64,000 nt of DNA from Thiohalobacter sp. Lineage in GTDB: Bacteria > Pseudomonadota > Gammaproteobacteria > DSM-19610. Positions 17,459 through 25,899 of this stretch are shown here, piece by piece; the stretch's first letter is position 1, and each line of letters begins with the position of its first letter. The notes under the pieces are model-generated. The model was given only the letters and a program-made list of their open reading frames with translations, was not told the origin of the DNA and did no database searches. The DNA lies in assembly GCA_026984515.1 (NCBI GenBank), contig JALSRZ010000006.1, forward strand, positions 1 through 64,000, read 5' to 3'. Both the position numbers and the translations under genes were made by a program.

Positions 17459-19099
17459 TCAGGTTAAAAACAGGCCGCGCACTACCAGGATCATGGAGGT
17501 CGCCAATGTAGTGATCGTCAAACCACCCCAGCGCGAACGATTTTCGGTAATCAGCAGTTCACAGCCATAGAACAATACCACCATTTGCACCACGAACATG
17601 ATGCCCTCGTTGCCCCATAGGTTGCCCTTGGACGCCACCAGCACCGCCATCAGCAACAATACCACCAGGTAATCGGTGGCCGTGGTGTTGAACTCTACTT
17701 TGCGCCGGCGCGGCGAAAACTTGACCGCTGTGACAAAAGCGATGGCCGTCAGCACAAAGAACCCGGTATTGACCGGCTCCAGGAACTCCATCCATTCCAG
17801 CCGGTGGCTGATGCCGAGGTATACAACAAAAGCCGCCGTGATGTACACCAGGGCCCGGCGCATGACCGAGTGCGGGCCGACGCCGAAGAACAGTTCGAGC
17901 ACCATCAGTACGAAAACCAGCAGGGCCAGTTTGGCGAAATCACCCGGCACCCGCTCGATGACAAGCACCGTCAGCAGCAGGTAGAGCGGGATGGCGATGG
18001 CGAGGAAGCGACGTGGCACCACCACCAGGATCTTGCGCATCATGTCATGCGCCATGATCTTCTCCTGCCCCCCGCGCCGGCGATTTTCGGCAAAGCGCCA
18101 CCCGGATCGCTCCGCCAGGTTGAGCATGGCGAATACGCTCGCCGCCAGACCGAGGTAGACCCCGGTAATCAATTCATTGCTTTCATAGCGCAGCAACACA
18201 CCACAGGTTACAAAGACCATCTGTAACGAATAGATGATGATCACGGATTCCTGGTGGATAAAACCGAGGTCCAGCAGGCGGTGGTGAATGTGATTACGGG
18301 TGGCCTCGAACAGGTTCATTCGATTGCGCGCCCGTTTGACCGCCACCACCAGGATGTCGGCGATCGGCAGCCCGAGAAACAGCAGCACCACGGCGGGACT
18401 CAGGTGCGGGTCTGTGCGCTGCGTCACCAGGATGGCCAGGAACCCCAGGGTAAAACCCAGGAACTGGCTGCCTGAATCGCCCATGAAGACGCGCGCCGGG
18501 TGGGTATTGTAGCGCAAAAAGCCCATCACCCCGCCCATCACGGTCAACGCAATGGTCAGTGCCAGGGGATCTCCCGCCAGGAAAGCAACCAGCGCAATGG
18601 CGCCCAGGCTGAACATGGACTCCCCGCCCGCCAGTCCGTCCAGTCCGTCGGAATGATTGATGGCGTTGATCATCCCTACCAGGGCGATTACCGAGAACGG
18701 GATGCCCAGGGTGGCGGAAATTTCACCACCGGGAACAAAGGGGAAGGAAACCACGTACAGCTCGCCGTACAACACTACGAACAGGGCAGCGATCAGCTGC
18801 CCCAGGAATTTTGGATAGTGGCCGATTTCCGCGATGTCGTCCCACAGGCCGAATACAAACAGCACGATGGAACCGAGCAGGTAGCCCTGCGTCAGCCTGT
18901 CCAGCGGCAGCAGGAAATAAATGGCAATCAGCGCGCCGATCACAATGCCGACACCACCCACCCTGGGAATGGGGACCGCGTGTACCTTTCTTTCGTTGGG
19001 GCGGTCGATCAGACCCAGGCGCGGGGCGAGCCGACCCATCACGGGTATCAGTACCATACTGATCGCCATGGCGGCTACGAGTGCGAGCAGGCTGTTCAT
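17459..19099 (-). CDS. WecA/MraY-like polyprenyl-phosphate sugar-1-phosphate transferase with extended C-terminus
   Basis: A polytopic inner-membrane enzyme of the PNPT family that starts glycan synthesis by moving a (N-acetyl)hexosamine-1-phosphate onto undecaprenyl phosphate. Motifs in order are ERKVHAVPIPRVGG near residue 38, NHSDGLDGLAGG near 148, RVFMGDSGSQFLGF near 203, and the histidine motif RNHIHHRL near 267. At 546 residues it is much longer than WecA (about 350-370). After about residue 360 it adds roughly five more hydrophobic segments. Its placement with rfbG and the exporter fits a role as initiating transferase for this polysaccharide. Confidence 0.87.
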   Translation of the reverse strand: MNSLLALVAAMAISMVLIPVMGRLAPRLGLIDRPNERKVHAVPIPRVGGVGIVIGALIAIYFLLPLDRLTQGYLLGSIVLFVFGLWDDIAEIGHYPKFLGQLIAALFVVLYGELYVVSFPFVPGGEISATLGIPFSVIALVGMINAINHSDGLDGLAGGESMFSLGAIALVAFLAGDPLALTIALTVMGGVMGFLRYNTHPARVFMGDSGSQFLGFTLGFLAILVTQRTDPHLSPAVVLLFLGLPIADILVVAVKRARNRMNLFEATRNHIHHRLLDLGFIHQESVIIIYSLQMVFVTCGVLLRYESNELITGVYLGLAASVFAMLNLAERSGWRFAENRRRGGQEKIMAHDMMRKILVVVPRRFLAIAIPLYLLLTVLVIERVPGDFAKLALLVFVLMVLELFFGVGPHSVMRRALVYITAAFVVYLGISHRLEWMEFLEPVNTGFFVLTAIAFVTAVKFSPRRRKVEFNTTATDYLVVLLLMAVLVASKGNLWGNEGIMFVVQMVVLFYGCELLITENRSRWGGLTITTLATSMILVVRGLFLT

Positions 19100-19357
19100 A
19101 TTCTTTTCACGCCACCTGGCCGGCCGGGTGCAAACAGGCCGTTGCCATTGATCTCCCTGTCAGCGCATCCATCCCCCGGAAAAACAGACTTTGCGCAGTT
19201 GTGCCGCGCGCATTTACGTCCGCCAGCTTCGACAAACGGCAGCAGCATTACAGCAGTAGTATAACGGATGGACGGTAAACGAGGGCCGGCAACCGGGACT
19301 GTGCTTCGCATATCCGGCAAACCGCGGGCAGGAACAAACGCCCCTGGAATCAGGGTA

Positions 19358-20179
19358 CTATCCGTTTCGACGCGAGATCGGGATCATGCCCATCAGGGCC
19401 AGTATGGTCAGCAAAACGGCGTAGGGTATTTCTTCAACCTTTTCCCTGGCTTGCAGCCCTGACACAACCTCCTTCGTTTGCTCATGACCGGCAGTAACCG
19501 CATCCGCTGCCGGGATTTCCTTTTGCTTCGCCGCGACCGGTTGTTCATCAACCAACAGACCGGGCTGGCCGGTCCTGTCTGCCGTACCGGCAGTTGATTC
19601 TGCCTCCAGCGCAAGCGGGGCTTCGCTATCCGGCGTTACTACCGCTTCAGCCTGCGGATTCTCGACCTGTCTCGTCGCACCGGTATCCACTACTTCCAGC
19701 GCCGTCGAATCCAGAACCACGGCCAGCGTCGATCGGGTACCCTGCACCGGCTCCGGCAAGGCCGTATCCGCCACATCCAGGGCAGCCAGCGTCTCGCTTG
19801 CCGGCGCATCGGGATTCCCGGTATCCGACGTTGCAACACGCGCTTGCGCAAGGGGTTGTGCGGCTGGTTCGTCCACCACAACCGGTGCCTGGTCGGCTGG
19901 TTCAAAAAGGGCTATCGCTGCGACCTCTGGCAGAGCGCCGGGTTCTGTGGGGTTGTCCGCTACGACGGCGGCACTGGCCAGCCCGTCCAGTGCCGGCTGT
20001 ACTCCGGAAAAGGACTCAGCTGCGCCATACGCCTGTAACGAGAAGGCAGCGAACAGTGCGCCAGCTACAATTTTTTGCACACTTTCAATCGCCTGTGAAG
20101 GCAGGCCAGGGGAGCCAGCTACTCTGCTGCGCTGTGCGAGGCTGCTGCAGCCACCGCCAGTCATACTCTCGTAACCCAT
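19358..20179 (-). CDS. Secreted Ala/Pro/Glu-rich protein with C-terminal sorting-like helix
   Basis: No catalytic family recognised. About 273 residues from the ATG at 20179, which has a GGTGGGA-like ribosome site; the longer in-frame reading to 20302 gives an implausible N-terminus. A hydrophobic segment IVAGALFAAFSLQAYGA (about residues 36-52) looks like a late signal peptide. The mature part is acidic and low in complexity, rich in Ala, Val, Pro, Glu and Asp, and without cysteine. The tail is EEIPYAVLLTILALMGMIPI followed by SRRNG, i.e. a Pro before a single helix and a basic end. That is the layout of PEP-CTERM/exosortase sorting signals, though the motif is not canonical. A sigma-54-like site lies upstream. 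Confidence 0.6.
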   Translation of the reverse strand: MGYESMTGGGCSSLAQRSRVAGSPGLPSQAIESVQKIVAGALFAAFSLQAYGAAESFSGVQPALDGLASAAVVADNPTEPGALPEVAAIALFEPADQAPVVVDEPAAQPLAQARVATSDTGNPDAPASETLAALDVADTALPEPVQGTRSTLAVVLDSTALEVVDTGATRQVENPQAEAVVTPDSEAPLALEAESTAGTADRTGQPGLLVDEQPVAAKQKEIPAADAVTAGHEQTKEVVSGLQAREKVEEIPYAVLLTILALMGMIPISRRNG

Positions 20180-20832
20180 ATTCCCACCCAACCTGCTATA
20201 AAAAATTATCATTCTGTCAGCACGGTAAATAATAGCGCATTTTCGGGCTTTATTTACCATTTTCCGAGCATTCGCCGATGCTAACAGGCCTGCTGCCGGC
20301 ATTCGCTTTACTAGTAAACTTAATAATAGGCGTCAGCCTACTGAAATTCAAACCAAAGTACATGCCATTTTGTCAATTCGCCACAACCCGCCTGCGAATC
20401 ACGCACTGAAATACTAGCAATTACTGCGCCATAATTTTATCTCATTGTAATTACAGGTATTTATATTTTTCAATTTACCGACCTGTAAATTTTACCGACG
20501 CTCCCAGGGGCAGAAGTCCCCGGGGAAAAGTACGGTTCGGTATTTTTATTCAGTATTACAAATGATTGCCCTGTGCTGTCCAGCACCCCCGGCGCCAGGA
20601 TTATCCTGATTATCGGAACACTCTTGTCTACACAGGCAGCCTTGCGGCAGCCGTACTCCAGCCACAAGCCACATTCATCATTGATTATGCGTGCAATTCG
20701 TAGCGTGAGGACGTACCGCTACGATTTGTCGGTTTCCATTACAGTCATATTTCACACAGGCTGCTGTGCCCTCGACCATTTCCCCGGTTTCCTCGAGTAT
20801 GAGCGGGCCGGGGCACTACCCGGGAACAGACA
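20180..20832. other. 653-bp AT-rich intergenic region
   Basis: No credible gene. It is clearly richer in A+T than the flanks. It contains a sigma-54-like site (20352-20367), a TGTAATTACA palindrome near 20453, and two direct copies of TTTACCGAC at 20474-20482 and 20491-20499 (17-bp period) that could bind a regulator. A short GGGG/CCCC hairpin lies near 20507-20522. It separates the secreted protein gene from the Tat/GMC operon, both on the minus strand. Confidence 0.5.
20352..20367 (-). promoter_or_regulatory. Candidate sigma-54 promoter
   Basis: Read on the minus strand this is TGGCATG-N4-TTGGT, against the consensus TGGCAYG-N4-TTGCW, so one mismatch, but at the important C of the -12 GC. 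It would give a leader of about 160 nt before the gene starting at 20179. RpoN-dependent promoters are known for PEP-CTERM protein genes in some bacteria, which fits the tail of this protein. Confidence 0.35.
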
Positions 20833-21288
20833 CTACCCGGAATGGCGGGCTGAAACTGCATCAAAATCAAATCGCGCAAACGGGTTGCTACACGGGATAT
20901 TCAAGCCACGATATTCGATGGGCTCAACAGCGGGGTCGCTGACCTGCAGGTAGCTGGTTGAAACAATGAAAGCAGTCAGCAGTTTCCGCTCGAATTTCTC
21001 AACCACCACACGCGGCCGTCGCAACAGCAGTCCCCCGGCAACCGGGCCCAGTGCCGGCACCTGCTCGATGAGCATGATGGCGTACAGTTTCCTGCGCCCA
21101 TAATCCCGGCTGAAATCGCTACAGAACTTTTTCATCTGTGCATCGGTGAGGGTAAAAACACCAAGCAAGCGGTGCAGCCTGGCGCCCAGGAATCCCTCGA
21201 CGGCAAAAGCGGATACCCCGACACCGACCAGCCCGGTCAATCCGAGTGTTCCCAGGGCAGTTTTCAGAAATGCACGACGCGACAACAC
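20833..21288 (-). CDS. Small Tat-exported protein, likely partner of GMC oxidoreductase
   Basis: A 151-residue protein with a textbook twin-arginine signal (SRRAFLK at residues 3-9 and a following hydrophobic stretch to about residue 30). The remainder has no recognised domain and no heme or Fe-S cysteine pattern. It follows the GMC oxidoreductase gene with a 10-bp gap, so the two are co-transcribed. The pairing resembles membrane-bound gluconate or fructose dehydrogenases, in which a small Tat-bearing subunit carries the flavin subunit across the membrane. The Tat signal is clear; the partnership is inference. Confidence 0.7.
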   Translation of the reverse strand: MLSRRAFLKTALGTLGLTGLVGVGVSAFAVEGFLGARLHRLLGVFTLTDAQMKKFCSDFSRDYGRRKLYAIMLIEQVPALGPVAGGLLLRRPRVVVEKFERKLLTAFIVSTSYLQVSDPAVEPIEYRGLNIPCSNPFARFDFDAVSARHSG

Positions 21289-21298
21289 CGTTTTTCTC

Positions 21299-22747
21299 CT
21301 ACCACATCCTGCGTGCGGCCCGCAGCGACAGTGCGGCCGCTGTCAGGCTGGGGTTGGCACAGGCGCAACTGGGGAATACCGAGGTTCCGACCACGGCCAG
21401 GTTGCGGTACTGGTGATGCAGCTGCCCGGCATCCACGACGGAGTGTTCCGGCGAGTCGCCCATCTTCAGGGTTCCCTGCAAATGCGATTCCGTGCGCCGG
21501 TTACCGCGAAAGTGAATGGCCTCCACGGGCAGGGGCTCCAGCACACCGGGCAATTTTTTCAGCGCCGCCTCGATACCCCGGCGGGCATATTCCGATTCAC
21601 CCTGGTAGCTTACCGTGGCCTGGCCGCTGTCTTCCTGGATGGTAACGCGGTTGCGGCTGGCCGGTATATCTTCCGCAACGATCACCAGCGGAAGGGTTTC
21701 CCGCCAGCGCCCGGGCTCCTTGCGCAACCCGTGCGACCACCGGTTTTCAAAATAGATCAGGCAGGAAGCGTGGTCCTTTCTGAACGCGCCGTCATAGAGT
21801 GAATAATTCAGGCCGGTGGTGATGGTACTGCCGTCAAAGTTAGCCAGCCCTTCCAGGAACACCTCGACATTCACGCCGACCTGTTCATGCAACCCCTGCC
21901 CCGCATGGCCGGCATCCATGCCCGAACGCAGCAGGATGGCCGGACTTTGAATGGCATTCGCGCCCAGCACAAAGAGCTCTCCCGCAACGCGGTAATCTTT
22001 TCCGTGTTGCCGGAAAACCGCCCTGTTCACAACCCCGCCCTGTGCATCCAGTGATCGTACCTCCGCATCCAGGCAGACGTGCACCCGGGGATCGGTGTAT
22101 ACCTTTTCAAAACCGTTCAGTGCGGTGAACTTCGCCTGTATCGGGCACAGATTGCAGCGGGCGTTGGAGCAGCACGCCGGCCGGGTATCCGTAGCGACGC
22201 GGGCTCTTGCCGTGGGCATGATAAAGTGCCGGTCCGGCTGGTTTTGTTTCATCATCCGGTCAATGGAGGTCGGCCGGTGCGGCGGCTGCGGGTACGGCGA
22301 GGAACGGGGAAACATGACCGCCATGTCCGGATCCCCGGAAACCGCCATGATGGTTTCGGCCTCGACATAGAAAGGTTCCAGGTCGGCGTAACCGATAGGC
22401 CAGTCATCCGCTATACCGTACAGGGATTTTGTGCGGAAATCCGAAGGATGCAGGCGTGGTGTCTGCGCGAACCAGCAGTTGGTCCCGCCGCCGAATCCAA
22501 CCGTGTAGTTCCAGTATTTTTCGGTATTATTGGTAAAGGTGTCGCGGTGATTGATGCGTGAATTCACACCCCGCCTGATCTGCCAGTCCCAGGACTGGTA
22601 GCCACCCCACTCGATCACCAGCACCCGACCCTGTATCCGCTTCAGCGCCTCGGCCAGGAAAAACGAGGAGCCGAAACCGGAGCCGATGACGATGAGTTCG
22701 TACCGGTTTCCTGCGGCGCGACTGGCCGGGATAACCTTCAACTCCAT
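21299..22747 (-). CDS. GMC-family FAD-dependent oxidoreductase
   Basis: A 482-residue flavoprotein. The N-terminal FAD-binding motif is LIVIGSGFGSSFFLAEAL and the C-terminal GMC signature includes VVGTSVFPSCACANPSLTAAAL. A Cys-rich stretch CCSNARCNLCPIQAKF near residue 197 resembles that of glucose/fructose dehydrogenase-like GMC proteins. It lacks its own signal peptide and so could be carried out by the Tat-signal partner encoded just downstream. The ATG at 22747 is preferred to the GTG 9 bp upstream because of ribosome-site spacing. The substrate, probably a sugar or alcohol, is unknown. Confidence 0.82.
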   Translation of the reverse strand: MELKVIPASRAAGNRYELIVIGSGFGSSFFLAEALKRIQGRVLVIEWGGYQSWDWQIRRGVNSRINHRDTFTNNTEKYWNYTVGFGGGTNCWFAQTPRLHPSDFRTKSLYGIADDWPIGYADLEPFYVEAETIMAVSGDPDMAVMFPRSSPYPQPPHRPTSIDRMMKQNQPDRHFIMPTARARVATDTRPACCSNARCNLCPIQAKFTALNGFEKVYTDPRVHVCLDAEVRSLDAQGGVVNRAVFRQHGKDYRVAGELFVLGANAIQSPAILLRSGMDAGHAGQGLHEQVGVNVEVFLEGLANFDGSTITTGLNYSLYDGAFRKDHASCLIYFENRWSHGLRKEPGRWRETLPLVIVAEDIPASRNRVTIQEDSGQATVSYQGESEYARRGIEAALKKLPGVLEPLPVEAIHFRGNRRTESHLQGTLKMGDSPEHSVVDAGQLHHQYRNLAVVGTSVFPSCACANPSLTAAALSLRAARRMW

Positions 22748-22806
22748 GCTGACCACACCTCTTCCTTGCCGGGGATATTGCTATGCCCGCGCATCCTGTC
22801 GAACCG

Positions 22807-22828
22807 GTCGCTGCCCGTATGCAGCGAC
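22807..22828 (-). terminator. Hairpin downstream of the tRNA cluster
   Basis: A perfect 8-bp stem (GTCGCTGC/GCAGCGAC) with a 6-nt loop lies 17 bp after the tRNA-Leu 3' end. There is no T-run, so the role in termination or processing is uncertain. Confidence 0.35.
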
Positions 22829-22844
22829 TGAACATCGTCTGTTA

Positions 22845-22931
22845 TGGTGCCCGGGGCCGGAATCGAACCGGCATGGTGTTGCCACCGAGGGATTTTAAGT
22901 CCCTTGCGTCTACCAATTTCGCCACCCGGGC
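22845..22931 (-). tRNA. tRNA-Leu (TAA)
   Basis: An 87-nt class II tRNA with encoded CCA. The acceptor is GCCCGGG/CCCGGGC, the anticodon loop is CTTAAAA in an AGGGA/TCCCT stem, a long variable arm is present, and the T loop is GTTCGATTC. It is third in the Gly-Cys-Leu cluster downstream of pgsA. Confidence 0.96.
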
Positions 22932-23186
22932 TGTTTCGTTCTGCGGGGTAGTCTAACGCGGTGCATGGGCATACGGCGACCCGGCCCCGGAAATCTTCCC
23001 CGGCAACTGTAATCCAGCCACCACCGGGCACGAACCGAATGAACCGGTAGCGGGCCCGCCGTTTCGGAAGTCTGGATCAGCCGGAGAAGCTGAAAAAGAG
23101 TGGTACCGGGATGAGAGCAAAACCCTGCGCGAGACACCATAGCCTGGCCGGGAACCGGCGAATGGCTTTTTTATCAGTAAGTTATA

Positions 23187-23260
23187 TGGAGGCGACGCCC
23201 GGAGTCGAACCGAGGTCCACGGATTTGCAATCCGCTGCATAGCCACTCTGCCACGTCGCC
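23187..23260 (-). tRNA. tRNA-Cys (GCA)
   Basis: A 74-nt tRNA with encoded CCA, acceptor GGCGACG/CGTCGCC, discriminator U and anticodon loop TTGCAAA. It is second in the Gly-Cys-Leu cluster. Confidence 0.96.
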
Positions 23261-23280
23261 AGATAGCTGTTTCCAAAGTG

Positions 23281-23306
23281 AAAAAACCCCGGTTGATTTA
23301 CCGAGG
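23281..23306 (-). terminator. Terminator-like hairpin between tRNA-Gly and tRNA-Cys
   Basis: On the minus strand a 7-bp stem (CCTCGGT/ACCGGGG, one G-T pair) with a 6-nt loop is followed by six T. If it is active, tRNA-Cys and tRNA-Leu need another promoter or readthrough. Confidence 0.5.
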
Positions 23307-23330
23307 CCATCCCATCCGAAACACGAAAAT

Positions 23331-23406
23331 TGGAGCGGGAAACGAGATTCGAACTCGCGACCCCAACCTTGGCAAGGTTGTGCTCTACCAGCTGAGCTAT
23401 TCCCGC
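23331..23406 (-). tRNA. tRNA-Gly (GCC)
   Basis: A 76-nt tRNA with encoded CCA, acceptor GCGGGAA/TTCCCGC and anticodon loop TTGCCAA in a CAACC/GGTTG stem. It is first of the tRNA cluster, 60 bp after pgsA. Confidence 0.97.
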
Positions 23407-23466
23407 ATGAATCGAGACCGGCTATTCTAGGGATGTAGCGCCCGCTGTCAACTCCCCGGCGCCCGC

Positions 23467-24033
23467 TCAGGAGCGGCCATCCGCTGACAGCGCCGGCCAG
23501 GCCGCGCGCAGGTAGATAATCATCGACCAGAGTGTCAGCACCGCGGCGACATACAGCAGCACCACGCCGATCTCTGCGGTCGGCATGCCCCACAGGGGAT
23601 CCCGGTACAACAGCAACAGCAGCGCGACCATCTGCGCGGTAGTCTTGATTTTGCCGATCACGGAAACGGCTACCTGCGCGCGTTCACCGATTTCGGCCAT
23701 CCATTCACGCAGGGCTGAAATGGCAATCTCGCGACCGACAATGACGGCGGCGGGCACCACGAACCAGATGGTTGGATTGCTCTGCACCAGCATGATCAGC
23801 GCCACCGCGACGATCAGTTTGTCCGCCACCGGGTCCAGGAAAGCACCGAAGGGTGAGGACTGGCCGAGCCGGCGGGCCAGGTAGCCGTCGAACCAGTCGG
23901 TCAGCGCAGCCAGCCCGAAGATCGCGGTGGTGGCCAGGTGACTCCAGCTGAATGGCAGGTAGTACACCAGCACGAACACCGGGATCAGCGCGATCCGCAG
24001 GATGGTCAGCGTATTGGGTATAGTCCAGGGCAT
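23467..24033 (-). CDS. pgsA: CDP-diacylglycerol-glycerol-3-phosphate 3-phosphatidyltransferase
   Basis: A 188-residue inner-membrane enzyme making phosphatidylglycerol-phosphate, the committed step to phosphatidylglycerol. The CDP-alcohol phosphotransferase motif DG-x2-AR-x8-G-x3-D-x3-D is visible as DGYLARRLG ... GAFLDPVADKL around residues 47-70. Four to five hydrophobic helices and a typical length support the call. It lies 9 bp after uvrC, as in Enterobacteriaceae, and is followed by the conserved tRNA-Gly-Cys-Leu cluster. Confidence 0.95.
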   Translation of the reverse strand: MPWTIPNTLTILRIALIPVFVLVYYLPFSWSHLATTAIFGLAALTDWFDGYLARRLGQSSPFGAFLDPVADKLIVAVALIMLVQSNPTIWFVVPAAVIVGREIAISALREWMAEIGERAQVAVSVIGKIKTTAQMVALLLLLYRDPLWGMPTAEIGVVLLYVAAVLTLWSMIIYLRAAWPALSADGRS

Positions 24034-24042
24034 GCAGGGGTC

Positions 24043-25878
24043 TCAGTTCTCTCCGTGAAAGGTATCATAGATCTGCTGCGCCAGCGCGCGACTGATGCCG
24101 GGTACCCGGCCCAGGTCTTCCACCCCGGCGCGCATCACTTCCTGCAGGCCGCCGAACTGCTTGAGCAGTTGCTGGCGGCGACGCGGTCCGACGCCGGGGA
24201 TACCTTCCAGCGGCGAAGTCCTGCGTGCCTTGCCGCGTCGCTGCCGGTGTCCGCTGATGGCAAAGCGGTGTGCCTCGTCGCGGATCTGCTGCACCAGGTG
24301 CAGGGCCGGTGAGCTTGCGTCCAGGTCCAGCTGCCGACCCTGCGCCGGTATATGCAGGATCTCCAGCCCGGGCCGGCGCTCCGGCCCCTTGGCGACACCC
24401 ACCACCAGGATTTCATCGATCTGCAGTTCCTCGAATACCTGCATGGCGATACCGACCTGGCCCTTGCCGCCATCGATGAGCACGATATCCGGCAGGCGGC
24501 GGTCTTCCTTTTTCAGCCGCGTGTAGCGACGCAACAGGGCCTGCTGCATGGCGGCGTAATCATCGCCGGCGGTGATGTCCTCGATGTTGAAACGCCGGTA
24601 ATCCGTTTTCCTGGCCCCTTCCCGGTCGAACACAACACAGGAGGCCACGGTCCCCTCGCCCTGGGTATGGCTGATGTCGAAACACTCGATGCGCTGTGGC
24701 AGCTCTTCCAGTTCCAGCAGCTGTTGCAACATCGACAGTCGCTTCGCCATCCCCGCCTGGCTGCCGAGCCGCGCTGCCAGGGCCTGTTCGGCATTGGCCA
24801 CTCCCAGCTGCAACCAGCGCGCCTTTTCTCCGCGCACGCGCGACGACACACGGACCCGGTGCCCGGCGCGCTCGCCCAGCACCTGTTCCAGCAGGTCCAC
24901 ATCGTCGATGGCTGCGTTGAGCAGCAGTTGCTGCGGAACGGTATGCGCCAGGTAATACTGGGCAATAAAGGCCGACAGTACGTCCTCGACCCGGCTGTGC
25001 GGCGGAATGCGCGGAAAGAAATGCTTGTTGCCGAGGTTGACACCCTGGCGGATGAAAAACACCTGTACGCAGGCCACCCCGCCGGATACCACGCAGGCAA
25101 CGATATCCACGTCCCCGGACGCGCCGCTGACGTACTGTTTTTCCTGCACGCGCCGCAGGCTGGCGATCTGGTCCCGGTACACTGCGGCCTGCTCGTAGTC
25201 CTGCTGCTGCGCGGCCTGTTCCATGCGCTGCACCAGTTCGTCCTGCAGCACGGAGCTCTTGCCCTCCAGGAACAGCACGGTGTGCCGCACGTCCTGCGCA
25301 TAGTCTTCGGCGGATATTCGCCGCACACAGGGTGCCGTGCAGCGTTTAATCTGGAACTGCAGGCAGGGGCGGGTGCGGTTACTGAAAAAACTGTCTTCAC
25401 ACTGGCGCACGCGGAAGGTCTTCTGCAACAGGTGCAGGCTCTCGCGTACGGCGCCGGCACTCGGGTAGGGACCAAAGTAGCGCCCCTTGCGCCGCCGTGC
25501 GCCGCGGTGCAGCGCCAGGCGCGGGTATTCCTCTTCCGCGCTCAGGTAGATCCAGGGATAACTCTTGTCGTCACGCAGCAGAATGTTGTAACGCGGCAAC
25601 TGTGACTTGATCAGGTTGTTTTCGAGGATCAGCGCTTCGGCTTCGGTGTGGGTGACGGTGATTTCCATGTCCGCCATCTGCCGCATCAGCGCCTGCGTTT
25701 TGGCCGGCAGGCCGCTGCCGCGGAAATAGCTGGAGACCCGCTTTTTCAGGTCACGCGCCTTGCCGACATAGAGTACGTCGCCCTTCGCATCCAGCATGCG
25801 GTAGACGCCGGGGCGGGTGGTCAGGGTGCGCAGAAAGGAAGCGGCATCAAAGCCGGTATCCGGTGCAGTGTCTGCCAT
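24043..25878 (-). CDS. uvrC: Excinuclease ABC subunit C
   Basis: A 611-residue nucleotide-excision-repair endonuclease that makes the 3' and 5' incisions beside the lesion after UvrB loading. The N-terminal GIY-YIG nuclease domain has GVYRML, VLYVGKA and DLKKRVSSYF (residues 19-52). Then come four cysteines of the Fe-S-like segment (CEDSFF, CLQFQIKRCTAPC), a UVR motif near residue 205, the RNase H-like C-terminal nuclease (CFDISHTQGEGTVAS), and a final tandem helix-hairpin-helix (GIPGVGPRRRQQLL, RVPGISRALAQ). The length is as expected. Confidence 0.97.
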   Translation of the reverse strand: MADTAPDTGFDAASFLRTLTTRPGVYRMLDAKGDVLYVGKARDLKKRVSSYFRGSGLPAKTQALMRQMADMEITVTHTEAEALILENNLIKSQLPRYNILLRDDKSYPWIYLSAEEEYPRLALHRGARRRKGRYFGPYPSAGAVRESLHLLQKTFRVRQCEDSFFSNRTRPCLQFQIKRCTAPCVRRISAEDYAQDVRHTVLFLEGKSSVLQDELVQRMEQAAQQQDYEQAAVYRDQIASLRRVQEKQYVSGASGDVDIVACVVSGGVACVQVFFIRQGVNLGNKHFFPRIPPHSRVEDVLSAFIAQYYLAHTVPQQLLLNAAIDDVDLLEQVLGERAGHRVRVSSRVRGEKARWLQLGVANAEQALAARLGSQAGMAKRLSMLQQLLELEELPQRIECFDISHTQGEGTVASCVVFDREGARKTDYRRFNIEDITAGDDYAAMQQALLRRYTRLKKEDRRLPDIVLIDGGKGQVGIAMQVFEELQIDEILVVGVAKGPERRPGLEILHIPAQGRQLDLDASSPALHLVQQIRDEAHRFAISGHRQRRGKARRTSPLEGIPGVGPRRRQQLLKQFGGLQEVMRAGVEDLGRVPGISRALAQQIYDTFHGEN

Positions 25879-25899
25879 GACAGGACGCCGCTTACTCCT

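Noticed and set aside
20474..20522. Considered as a cyclic-di-GMP or other riboswitch before the sorting-tail gene or the Tat operon
   Set aside because: The segment lacks the conserved cores of known riboswitches; only short direct repeats and a small hairpin are present.
20573..20953. A 126-codon plus-strand frame in the AT-rich spacer
   Set aside because: No ribosome site, mixed composition and overlap with the Tat protein gene on the other strand.
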